This document shows, piece by piece, positions 1-12,000 of a DNA stretch of 64,000 nucleotides. Source of the DNA: Gymnogyps californianus (Eukaryota; Chordata; Aves; Accipitriformes; Cathartidae); the NCBI RefSeq assembly GCF_018139145.2, contig NC_059477.1, forward strand, positions 43,647,502 to 43,711,501. The letters run 5' to 3'. The notes below the pieces were generated by a model. The model was not told the DNA's origin. It did no database searches and saw nothing but the letters and a program-made list of their open reading frames with translations. The position numbers were made by a program, and so were the translations under genes. The first letter of the stretch is position 1; each line of letters starts with the position of its first letter.

Positions 1-3000
1 GTTCAAATATTTCAAGATTGCTGCTTTGGGACTGCTCCTTAGCGTCACCCTGCCACTGCTGGCAGTGACTTCTTCGGTACTGAACACGCAACAGCAAAAC
101 ATTTCGCTAAAATATGTTTCCTTTATAACCTGCTGAAGTTTTCCAAATGTTATTCCCTCTCTAAAGGGAAAAAACATCCAGGACAATCAGAAAATCAAGA
201 GAAATATTAAGAAAAGCTGAATTTAGCACAGACGCTTCCCTGTTCGTTCAGCTCATGAAGCCACCGAAGCCAAGAATTCTGCAAACAGAGGAAGGGAAAA
301 AACAAGCAAACTGAGAACCTCCTCATCCAGTTTTTCTGCCTCGGGCTGAGTAAGATACACCTCAACTGCAACTGCCAGCCTCTCCCAGGACGGCAGCTCC
401 AACCATGACATCAGCAACCCTGTCCGTGGCCAGAACACATGCACCGACCGACTTCTCATGTAATGACTTCCAAAACAATTTACAACTGAGTGTTGGAATA
501 CTGAGTGTTTAATGTCACTTAATTAAAAGAATTTCATTTTAATGCCTTTTGCACATTTAGAGCCAATTAATGCAAGGTACTAAGTACTCTTAAATCACAT
601 TTCAGCCAAGACGAGCTAAGGATGATCAACCGTTCACAAGATGAACGTTTTCTGATTTGACAAAGGACGGGAATTCCCAGCTGAGATCTTGAAGTGCTCT
701 TCCAAGTGTCCTTCTTCGAGATGGGAAGTCAGAGAGAAGCAGAAGAATTGAAGGCTTCCTCTATCAACAGCACCTGCAGAACGTGGCAGCGCAGCCACTG
801 CTACCCCAGAACACACGGAAGAAAACTTCAGTGCTCTGTTATAGTCAGTTGTGGGCAGATCTCACCCCTAATTTCAACTGAACACACAATCCTCTTCTTC
901 CTCTATCGTGTCTTACCGTTAGAGGTTTCAGAGCACTGTGATGTTGAACGTGCTACTAACCATATGTCCTATTCCCATCTTACTCATGGCTACGTAATAA
1001 GCAAGTAAAATGATTTTATGTGTACAATGCATATATCAGTGTGTGGTTTTCAATGATTTTGAAGGAAAGGGACCACAGATACTTAAAATAATTTAGATAT
1101 TAAACGGTTCTAAATTTTTTATTTTAAGATAACACCTCTCCGTACCATGCCTCCTCTTTCCTGACTAGTTCAACCGAAGTACTTAATAGCAAGGGAGAAA
1201 AACCTGACCTGCATTGGAATTCCACCACTGGAAGATGTTAAAAAGAATTACAACAAAAAAAATGCTGTACCATTAGCTTTCTGTGGAAAAATAAGTGGTA
1301 TCTTTCACGCATTATAGCAGGAAATATAAATAGCCACCAATACACTGTCTCCATATGTTAGACTGAACAACCATTCTGAAATACTGGTCCCAAAAATTCC
1401 TGGCTGCTCTAAACAACACGGACCTAGTACAAACCTATGTTTCTGTTGATCAGCTAACTCCAAACGGAAGGACCAGGCTGTATGAGAAGATCCTTTTCCC
1501 CACTATCCCTCATTTAACTTGACTATGTGACAAACTGATGCTCGCGTGTTTTTTTAACTAGTTCTTGCCTTTCAGTACGTGAAAACAGAAGAGCATCGTA
1601 GGCGGCATAAGGTATGATTTGCTACAGATGCAAACATTGAAGATCTCCTCATTTTCACTGTTTATAAGCCCTTATCATCCTTTTGACGTCACTGGATTCA
1701 CTCCCGATTGACAGAGACATGCAAGAACAAAGGATGTTTCACAGAAAAAAGGGCAGCAGGGAGGAAAAGCAGCAGAAGCAATGAGACCAAGACGTATGCC
1801 AAAAAAATACCACCATGACGCAAAGCCATGTCTGCTGGTTTACAGATCACTGGACACTAAAGGTGGCAGAGTAAAGGAAAGAAGTCATCAGCTGACTGCG
1901 AAAACTGGAAGTTAAAAATACACCAGCAGCTACATGAACACTGGGAAGGAGACCAAATACATCACAAAACGGATACCACTGAATATATGCAAGCATAACA
2001 CTTTTATTGAAAAGTCATAAAACTTGGTATTTTATCATGAAGAATCCCTTCTAATTCCAGCAGGATGCACAGAGCTAGAAGGGCAGGCTTACCCGTTGTT
2101 GAAATACTCTTAAACCCAGCTTGTCTCCTTCATTTAGGACTACTCAAGCTCTCATGCAGATTCCTCTGGGTAAGTCTCACCAGGTGCAATTTCACAGCTG
2201 ATCTCTGCTCCGGTTCAGCGATGCAGTATCATCTCCTTCCTTTTGAGGAATTCTAACTTTGATCTCTTTTCTCTACAGCTTTTCTTTTCATGTGTCAGCT
2301 TACATGAGGAGCATGCACCCCAACAGGAAAATGCTTACCAGTCTTCACTGGTATGTATCTGAATGTATCCCATAATTGCAGGCGTCCTAAATTATGTTAA
2401 CTAGCCTGAGCTAAAAAAATATGGGCTTTCCAAAACATACTGCTGTATGTAATAATTAATAACCATCAACTAAAACATAGCGTAACAGCTGGTTTTTGGT
2501 TGTTCTGTGGTTTGTTTTTTAATTTTTATTTTAAAAGAAATCTTCGATGTAATTAAAAAAAAAAGACCCTTCTCACTCTTAAGTTGAGGAGGAGCAAGAC
2601 TGATGTTTTCAGCAAGGCAGACTCTACCCATTTGGTTATTCGCCTTCCAGGAAGAAAAAAGGCAAACTAAGTATATGCAAAAAAATCTCTAAAAAGGAGA
2701 TGGCATAGGAAAGATACCATAACATGTGCTTTCGCTCCACTCAGAAAGTTGTTGAGCAGAGACTCACTGCAGTGCCTTCACTGTGAAGGGATCGGTGCAT
2801 CCGAGCAGGCCCTTTCTCCACAGCCACGGCTTTTTGTTTTACGAGATCTCAGTGAATACTTCCACATCTTCTCTGAAAGTTCCAATCAATACAAAAAATG
2901 AACCACACTTTGTAAACACTGTGATCACATCAATTGCTATTGTATTTGTAATTACGTTCATTTATCAAATGTGCTACTAGGATGATCATAATAATCTCAA

Positions 3001-6000
3001 CATATCCATAAAAACTATCTAACTAACATTATTTCAAGGTGTGCACACATCCCCAAGTCATGAATCATCCATCCTATGTTATGAATTTACGACCAGAAGT
3101 TACAGGCATGTATTTGTGAAAAAGAAACTTGCCTCTCAAATATTTAGAGACCTTATTTTCACGAAATATCATCTTCCCGGGCTCATTCAGCCTCCATAAA
3201 ATGAAAATCTCAGGCAAAGCCTTTAATACTCACCCACCTGTGATACTGATGGGTAAACAAGAAAAAAGAAAGAGAAAAAAAAAAAGAAAGATTCAAAACT
3301 CTTAATTTCACCTTTATAAGAGCATATTTTGTTCCTGAAACACTGACAACAGAGGGTACGGCTGACCAAGCAGAAAGTCGAGAACAACAGTAGTACAAAG
3401 AATATCACTATTGATTAAACGCACCTCACAAATACTGCACTGATATCTGCTTATTTTGAGAAAGCGGGAGGTGACAGACATCCGATTCTTGAATACAGCA
3501 CAGAACAAGAACAGTGGATAGGAACTCTTTTTCCATTCCCCAGCAATCCCCTAACCTGATGTAATCTACGTTGCTCACTAAACCTTCAGGCAGCTGCCGA
3601 ATGCACGTATTAAAAAAGAGGTTTATACAAAGTATACCTTGGGTGTGCACTAGTTAAGTGAATGGGAAAAAGAACAAAAGTAAGAGAAGACAAACACAGT
3701 CCTTTAAGAATCTACTTTCTATTGTCAACCCAAGACTTGTTTTCCATTTCTGTGCTCTTACCCTACACGCATCCAAATGACACACTCTGTTGCTCACACT
3801 AAGACAAATCCCTGAGCAGATGCAACGGAAGAACCACCCAACCGGTCAGCAAAGGGTGTATATTAGAAAGATTAAAGATTAATCAGCATTTATCAAGAAT
3901 TTTAACAATTCTGCTGCTTGTCAGTTGCTTCCAGAGCGCTAATATCACAAAGAGCAGTGACATGCAAAGGCTGGTCTCACCTCTGAGCCTAATACAATAA
4001 AAGATATCTGTGGTCCCAAAGAGTGGAAGACTTCAAATTTTGGGTTGGACAGAGAAGAGAATTGAAGACGAGACCTGTCCAGTTCTGGATTCTCCAATGC
4101 CATCTACTCACCGAAGGGAGGTGCATCACAGCTCTGCGTCAGTAAAACCCCGCCGCAAGCCAGCCACATTCGCCCAACGAGTCAGGAGGCCTCTGAGCAA
4201 TGTGGTATGTTTTAAAGGTGTGCTTAAAAGTCTAGAGCAATTCTTTTATCCCTAAAAGCATCAGACAGCTTTTCGACACCAAGCTGATGTACACTTTTCG
4301 GCTATTTTGCTTCCCAATGGTAGACCTGTATTTTTAAGACAATGTAATTCTGATCCTATTTCCCACTCAGGCACTAATGCTGTGGGGCAGGGTGATCTAC
4401 AAAGCCACACGGAAGCTGTTGGAAGAAAAATGTAACCCATTAAGAATAGCATGAACCAGTCATGGGGCACTTGCTCACCCAGCGTAATGCCGAACACAGA
4501 CAGACGTTCAATAACATGACGTGGAGTGCACCGGCAGAGTTGTTCTGCACCTAACACGTATGAAATCACTTTATTTAAAAAATGGTATAGATTAAGTCAC
4601 ATATAGGGAAGGAGCATTATAACGTGCTTGAGGGCTAGTATGAGATTTAACTGTTGCACAATGCGGCGTGCACATCATTATAGGAAAACAGGAATCAAAA
4701 CCTGTATCAGTGCCTGCAAATTGAAGTTGCTCTTCCCACTCCTCAATGCACTGGTGCAAACAGGCTGCTGCTTGCCACCCCCTGGGCCACCACCTGCCCA
4801 TATGGATCTTCCTCCCGGTCCCTCCGTTTGCGCTCAGGGAGCAGCAGGGACATCGACAGGCAGGACTCCCATCAAAGATTTCACATGGGTGGAGGTGCCT
4901 GGTTGCTCATAGTTACAAGGCTGCAGCCCAAGGAAAAAAAAAAAGGTTTCTCTGGCATGATACGGAGGCCATAAACATTAAGATTTCGATCATTCATAGG
5001 TATTTCTAGAGCAGACACCCTTAACCACTACCAGGTGACACTGCGTGCATCCAACGGGATGCGCTCCGAGCCAGACTCTGACCCCCTATATTCGGTGTTA
5101 CGTTCCCCTCATGCCACAAGATGTTCTACTGATTTTATAGGAGATTTCTAAATGATGATGATGCCAAGAACAAGTGAAAGTATGAGAACCTGGCCCTGTA
5201 AATCTTACCTTTATTTATTTTACTGAATTCTTATATGCAAGGCTTGCCTAATTCCTTTAGCACATACCTCTGGGAAAATAACATGTGAAATATTGAGTTT
5301 CACTCTTGAACACGAATCTGTCCTAGAAGTTCTTGAAAAGCTCTGATCCCGACTTCTGCCTTTTTCCTTGCATGGACAGTAACGCTGGTTGTGATGATCC
5401 CAAGCCCACTGAAGTCAATGGAGACTTTTTTCCCTCCTGTGAATGGATTTGGGATTATGTCCTACAGGAGCACAAAGTGTTGAGTCAAGACCTAAACCAC
5501 AAGCTCATTACAGACAATTTTATCTGTGGTTACAGAACAGGCCTGTAATCTTTATTTACATATTTGGTTTTGAAACAAAGGAATGTTGGTAAATCAGATC
5601 AATAAATAATTCCTAGAACTACAGGATAGCCCTAAAAATACAGCATTTCCACTATTTTTTAAATCATGATAGTCTCCTACTCAAATTTTATCAAGACTCA
5701 ACAAAGGTATAGAAGACATTAATAAGTGACATTACTAATAGATAAAAATCATAATTTATAAAAATCCACTAAAAGAGGATTGGCAGTATAATCTCAGTTA
5801 TGATGATTGATTTGTTAGTTAAATCTGTGTTTATAATCAATTGCCCTCCAGATAAATAGGTGGTTTAGCCTGGGTGGTACATCAGATCACTAACGAAAGA
5901 TCTAGGGTAATCCCTGAACAATTATGTAGTCCTGTGCTTACAAAACAGCCTCATATACTGAATCCATTAACAAAATTTAGGTATTTAAGCACTGTCTTTT

Positions 6001-7900
6001 GGATGTCCTAGAATATTAATTATACCTGATATATAAAACGTATTTAATTACAGTGAAACGTGAATCTGGATGAACTAGCTACACACATAAAAAATTACAC
6101 ACATCCTTTTCTCTGTTATGAACAATTTAGCATCAGCTCTGAAGCATGAGCTTTGTAACGGAGAAGATCTTTGTAGTGACAAATCAGCTGTGAAGGGACT
6201 TCAGAAGAAACGTAGAGGACAGAGCATCGGAGACCTCTTTGGCAAGTGCTCCACAGCCCTGGGACATTGCCAGAAGCAACCTCTACCATCGCACCCGTGT
6301 GCGACCAAGACCATCAACACGTCCCAGGCAGAGCCATGGCAGCGTATGCACCAGTGTGAAACGATTGAAATGATTCCCAGCCCAAAGAGGTTTCAAAGGG
6401 ATATGTAGCATTTCCACTACTAACGCCCATGGAAATCCACACGCTTTCAACATGCTTTTCTTGTGAGCAAGTTAGTGTGAAAGTTCTTGGACATGGTAAA
6501 TCCCTTCAAAAGAACAGAAGACTGAGAAATGTTTATAAACGTCTGCTTCCTTCAGCTACTTCTGATCATTTCCAGCCATCAGACTGAGATACAAAAGTGA
6601 ACGGTTATCCATCTTTTGACCAATGTCCCAAACTTTTCACCTTTCTGCCACCGCTGGCAACTGACACTGAAAATCTATTCAGTGTATCTTTACTGCATCC
6701 TCCTTAAGCAGCAAAAGGAGCTCAAAGTATTGGGTTTAAACAATGCAGATTTCCCAAAATGGAAAACTAAATCTCAGACACATCTCCCTCATTCCTCGTT
6801 TTGAAAGGAAATTAATTTCCATGCAGTTTACTATGTTGGGAAACTTCTGGACAAATCCTTTAAACCAGAGGCCCCGTTTCTGTGTGGTTATTAAGGGTCA
6901 GATTTTCTCACCTCCCCTCTGGAATACATTTACCAAGCAAAATCCCAATTTACTGCCTCTGCCTCGGTGGTGCACAGTGATCCCAAACTACAGCAGCGTT
7001 AACTGAGAGGATCATGAGACTATGAACTGAAAAGGTGAATTAAACAAGCAATTAATTGGGATGATTCTGAGCCCCAAACCCTTGAAATAATGGCTTCAGA
7101 AGAACTGGTAAAGTACTGCTAGTAAATAAATGTTTCCGCAGCTGAATCACAATGGCGCTCGGTCTTAGGGGACCTGGGAAGACAAGTTACGTACAATGAA
7201 TAACCCAAGTTTTCAGGTTCACATAGCGTATATACGTTAGGCTTGAGCAGTGAAGGATTTTGCCTGCATATGGAAATAACTGGCATCAGGAAACACCACA
7301 GTCCCCCCAGTCACAGACAAACTGTTTGCTCAGTCTTTGGGCAAACTAGCTCTAGAAAACTGAAGGTAATTTTTATTTCATTTCTCACCCTAATGCTAAG
7401 TTTATTAGGTTTTTGTGTTTGTTTGTTTGTTTGTTATTATTGTGGGGGTTTTTTACATTACACTTTAAAAATATACATACCTTAAATAGCCCAAAGTATC
7501 ATATATAAAGCAATTATCTGTTCTGGTTAAATGTATTTTTAAAACATTCCGCTAAATAACCTTGCCGCTACAGATGGATATATATCTCTGTTGAGTGTGG
7601 ACGACATGCAATTGTTCTGCAGCTCCACTGCTGTGTTCCTGAAACTCGTGAGATCAAAACAAACAATCTAATAGGACTCGCTTGGCTGCATCACAGTTGT
7701 TTAAAAAATGGCCTGTATATTACTGGTACATAAAAATCAGGCAGCTGGGCATCACATGTGATCCCGGAGCAGAGTACAAAGGCAAGGGAGACACAGCATA
7801 TATATATTGTAATAGAGCATAATCACCACGTCACATCGTATTTCTGAATAAAATAACACATCAACATTTTTCTGCATTCTTAGACATACCCTTAGCTTCG
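1..7900. other. AT-rich intergenic DNA, no gene recognised
   Basis: The longest open frames are about 100 codons, without domain signatures or splice context. A full palindromic CRE (TGACGTCA) stands at 1684-1691. The segment 5740-6110 is AT-rich with several TGAT/TAAT homeodomain-type words and may be a conserved element. A (GTTT)n stretch lies at about 7416-7436. Confidence 0.7.
5325..5560. repeat. Possible ancient interspersed repeat fragment
   Basis: It contains the words CCACTGAAGTCAATGGAGAC and GATCCCAAGC, of a kind I associate with old interspersed elements in sauropsid genomes. A 71-codon open frame across it shows no recognisable protein domain. The family cannot be named from memory. 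Confidence 0.3.
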
Positions 7901-8710
7901 AATTTCAAAAACGAAATGAGCTTCACAGCAGCTTGTGCCTGTGTGCCCGTACCACGTCACTTCGTAAGCCCCGGCCACCTGTGTTCCACACGCAGCACCT
8001 ACGAGCACGGACACACACACGCATGTGCACGCACGAAAAGCAGCGGCGCGTTCCACGCTGGGAATATCCCGGCACGGACAAGGTCACCCGCTCCTCCCCG
8101 GTGCACGTTCCCGCTGCGCAGCACCCACCCCTCGCTCTGCACCCCAGCTGCCCCGCGGTGCAGAGGCCCGGCCCTGGGTGCAGGGACACCCACTCCCTGG
8201 GCAATGGCTCACCGCCGGCACAGCACCCACCAACCCAGCGGGCGCCGGCTGGGGCAAACCCGAAAACACCCGTGTGCGTACAGACTGCCCGCCTGCAGCT
8301 GAGGGCGTGAAACCTGGGGCACGCCGGGCTTCAGCGGAGCTGTCTCTTAATGGAAATCATGTTCCAACGCTGTAGTCAGTAAGCATTTTTTTTTTTTCAA
8401 TTTTCGTTGCCATTACACTTTAAAAAAAACCCCCAGTTTCTCCCACAGCAAACGCAGAAGTTGCCAGATCTGCTCTACCCCATCCACGCCACCGGAGGCT
8501 TTTAACGAGCCGGAGCCGCCCCGGGAGGCTCCTGCTGGGAATAAACCGGGCAGATCCCCCCCCCCACTGCCCCCGGGCTGGGACCTGCGGACCGCCTGGA
8601 AGGGGGCAACCACCGCAGCCAGCATCTTCCTTCCTCCGGGGGGTACCCCTGCCCGGGCCCTGCCCGGACCCCGCTGCCGGCAGAGGGCGGCAGACAGCAG
8701 CGCCGGCACC

Positions 8711-8790
8711 GTCCCTGCCCGTCCCTGCCTGTCCCTGACCGTCCCTGCCTGTCCCTGTCCATCCCTGCCAGTCCCTGCCCGTCCCTGCCC
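8711..8790. repeat. 10-bp tandem repeat (GTCCCTGCCC-like), 8 copies
   Basis: Eight consecutive decamers share the core TCCCTG, with changes mainly in the last three bases. The array is exactly in 10-bp register. Confidence 0.9.
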
Positions 8791-8847
8791 GGTGGGGGGA
8801 GGCGGAGGCCGCGGCTCCTGCCCAGCCCGGACACCCCCGGCGGCAGC

Positions 8848-8906
8848 GGGGTGACCGACACAGGGTGACACGGGGTGACAGGCTGATGTGGGGTGACGGG
8901 GTGACG
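8848..8906. repeat. Irregular GGGTGAC repeats
   Basis: Five GTGAC words, mostly in a GGGGTGAC context, with 8-18 bp spacing, begin about 60 bp after the 10-bp array. GGGTGA resembles a weak nuclear-receptor half-site, but this is only a similarity. Confidence 0.6.
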
Positions 8907-9000
8907 CGGGGCTCGCTTCGCGTCACGGAAGACAACGTGGGTTGGGGCGTGGGCTTAAACGCAAAAATGTGTAACTTGAATAACCCGGGGAGAACTAGGC

Positions 9001-12000
9001 TGCGTCTTAAAGTAAGGTCGGTCTGTAAACAGAGAAATAGATTTTATTGAAAAGATGAGAAGACTTTTCCTTTGCTAGTCACATAGTATCGGTGGGCCTC
9101 GTTCCTCGCTCCCGGACAAGCATTGTTTTTCCCCAAGAAAGCTCTCAGAATTCGTTAATGCTATCATTGCCCCCCATTTCTTACCCAATACCCGCACACC
9201 TTCACAACTAATGACGTCATCCCAGGCGGACACGCACAGCGTGGAATGCGCCATTCGAAGCAGAGGCACGCGGCCGCACGAGGCACGTTGCAGAGCTGCT
9301 GAGCGGAGGAGCCTGCTTAGAGATCCCCACGGAGAAAACATCTCCTTACGCTAAGCAGCAAAGGGGACCAACACAACGCACAAGGAGAACGCCGCGGAGG
9401 CATCTGCTCTTCTGCAAACGCCCTCGCGTGGCCTGGGACTTGGAGAAGGGACAGCCCTGGGAGGAAGCTGGTGATGCCCGAACAACTAGAGCAACAGTTC
9501 GCTTGAATGAACGGATCTCGGTAGAATTGGCCGCAAGAAAAGGGCAGCGGATGACAATTCTGACCCACCCTGAGATCGTGCCGCTCCTACGGCAATTCTG
9601 AAGTTGCGGATACCAAAACAAGAAAATGCACGGCTGAAAGTAAGGCGGAGAGAGCCGTTCACAGTAAGAAAGAATGGTGTTCAAGCATCAATCCTAAGCT
9701 TGCGTGAGATTAAAAACACTCTAGGTTTAACTTAATATTCTGGCTACTCTTTCATATTCATTCTTCAAAACACGAAATTAATTCCCCAAACCAAACTTTC
9801 CGCTTTTCCTCTATAATCAAAAGAATTTCAGAATTCTCCAAAAGCATGAAAACTCCACCATACAGAATCTGATTTAACGCAGCAGCCAAGGTGAAATCCT
9901 CATTAAATCTTCATCATAAAATATCAGATCTGCATTATTTTTTTCCACTTTTCAGCACTTTCACCATTGCTTCATCTTAAAATGTTAAAGCCCTTGACAC
10001 TTACTGCTGTCCTGTGTATTCACCTGAAACAGCTTGCCTGCATAACTTCATTGCGTTCTAATGCCGCTCCTTTCCCATCCTGCATTCAACGCAAGCCATT
10101 GTCTTCTAAATAAGTAAATCAAGTCCAAGTCCATGAAACCCATGAAACTTGGAACAGTTCAGGCTTAAGATTTATGCCTAAAGCACCTCTAAATTTCTTC
10201 TGCATGAATGTAGGTAGTTAGTCTCAAGGCAGTCTAACCGTCTCGTAAGATGTAAGCACATTGTTTGCCACTTCAGGAACACTCGATTAACAACATCACA
10301 AGGATTTTGAAGTGAAGTTTGAAATAGATGCAGACTGTGAGAAAGAGAGAGGGGCATAATTAAAAGATCCGTCACATACACACGCCCTAATCTAACATAA
10401 ATTCCCTAACCCTTGAGCCGCATCTGATTCAGATATGGCCAGGCCTCATGAACACCGTTTTAAAACCATCTTAGTTCTTTGATAACCTTTTCACAGTGAA
10501 ACCCTCCCAGGAAGCACCATCCTCCCGAGGAATATGCTTTATTGAAGATCCACGAGAGATGAGTTAAAATACAAAATGACACCTTCTCCTTTCCCTGCTG
10601 CCCTGCCACCAAAGATGCCAGAATCTCAGTAAGACAGGTAAAAGTAACTTACCATTTTAAAACTCCCATTGAAGTATTTAATCTTAGAAAAAGAAATAAT
10701 CATAAAGCGAGAAGCTATAAAATCCAAAAAGTTTCTGTAGAGTGTAGGATTTTTAAAAATGTCAAAGAGAAATGCAATAAATATATGCTAAGATAAAATT
10801 GTAAGTGGCAAATGATTAAAGCGTGAGGCCAGTATTAGAAAATACTCCTCATAAGTAAGTAGAGAAAATGCAGTCATCCTGCCAATGAAAAGCAGTCAAT
10901 TACAATAAATAGTGTATGAATGCATCTCATATGCTTTCCATGCATTACACATACCAAAGGAGAACTGTCGAATTGTTATAATTTGCATGGGAGAATTACA
11001 AATGAGACATAAAATACTCTTTTGAAATGCAAGTTATTTTTATTTTGGAATTACCATGATCAGCAGTGATCCCTGCATCCAAATCACCAGACAAGGCAAT
11101 AATAAATCACAAGGACTTATGCTGTAGGCAGCACAGAGAACAGAGGGTCCCTGATTGTTTTGCAGGTCTATTACCAGATACACTTTCTATCCTAAGTATT
11201 CACAGGACAGTTGTTTTTTCAAGTGTTCAAGTTTATCCCAGCATCTGGGTGTAAAAAAAATTACATAATAGATACAAATACTAATTCCTTCTGTCCATCC
11301 TATTTCCAGTTCCTACTTTGTCATTGATACCTTTGGTCTCCTGATTTGTTACAGGCAGTTTTCTTGGTTGGAGTTGCATAAACTGAACCGGTGACCTCAG
11401 GTGCCTTAGTTAATGTAAGGAAAGAAAAAAAAAAAATTATTTGCAAACTGTTAGCATGGTATTTTTTGTGGCCCAGAAAAAGTCCTTGTTCATTTATTTC
11501 CATATAATCAGAGAGCAGCCGTAAGTCATTCCAGGTCATAGCTTAAAACGGTACTTCAAGAGGCACAATCCCCAATTTGAAAGTTTAACTAAACAGACCC
11601 CAAGAATGACATCGATTAACTCCTGTCGTTATGTACTTAAATGTGAGGGCCATTCCTCAGACCCTATCAAGAACCTGAAAAGACAGCAGTAGATGTACTT
11701 CGCACAATGTTTCTGAACAGTTGCATTTGCCAGTATTTTTCCCATTTCAGACCTTGTAGAAAGTAGCAATGTAGTGTTGCGCTTCGGATTTGATTTTACC
11801 TGGGAGAAGCCTAACAGGGCATTTTTACAAGGACAAAACCTTACAGCCGATTCACAACTCACATGAGTCCTAGTTCCAGAAGCTGCAGGTTGCCTTGTAG
11901 GAAAGAGCTGGGATCCCAACCCAAGAGCCAGGTTTTCCACTGGTTAAATTCGAGTAGCTCTGTTTACTTCATTAGAGAAAGGCAGATCTATCCCATATGA

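Larger units (their letters stand above)
7916..8930. promoter_or_regulatory. Isolated GC-rich, CpG-containing patch
   Basis: GC content jumps sharply between AT-rich flanks, and many overlapping open frames on both strands (up to about 170 codons) are by-products of GC bias. The patch contains two tandem-repeat arrays and an alternating purine-pyrimidine run at 8011-8034. It could be an unmethylated island or a GC-rich repeat patch. No gene structure is visible. Confidence 0.45.
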
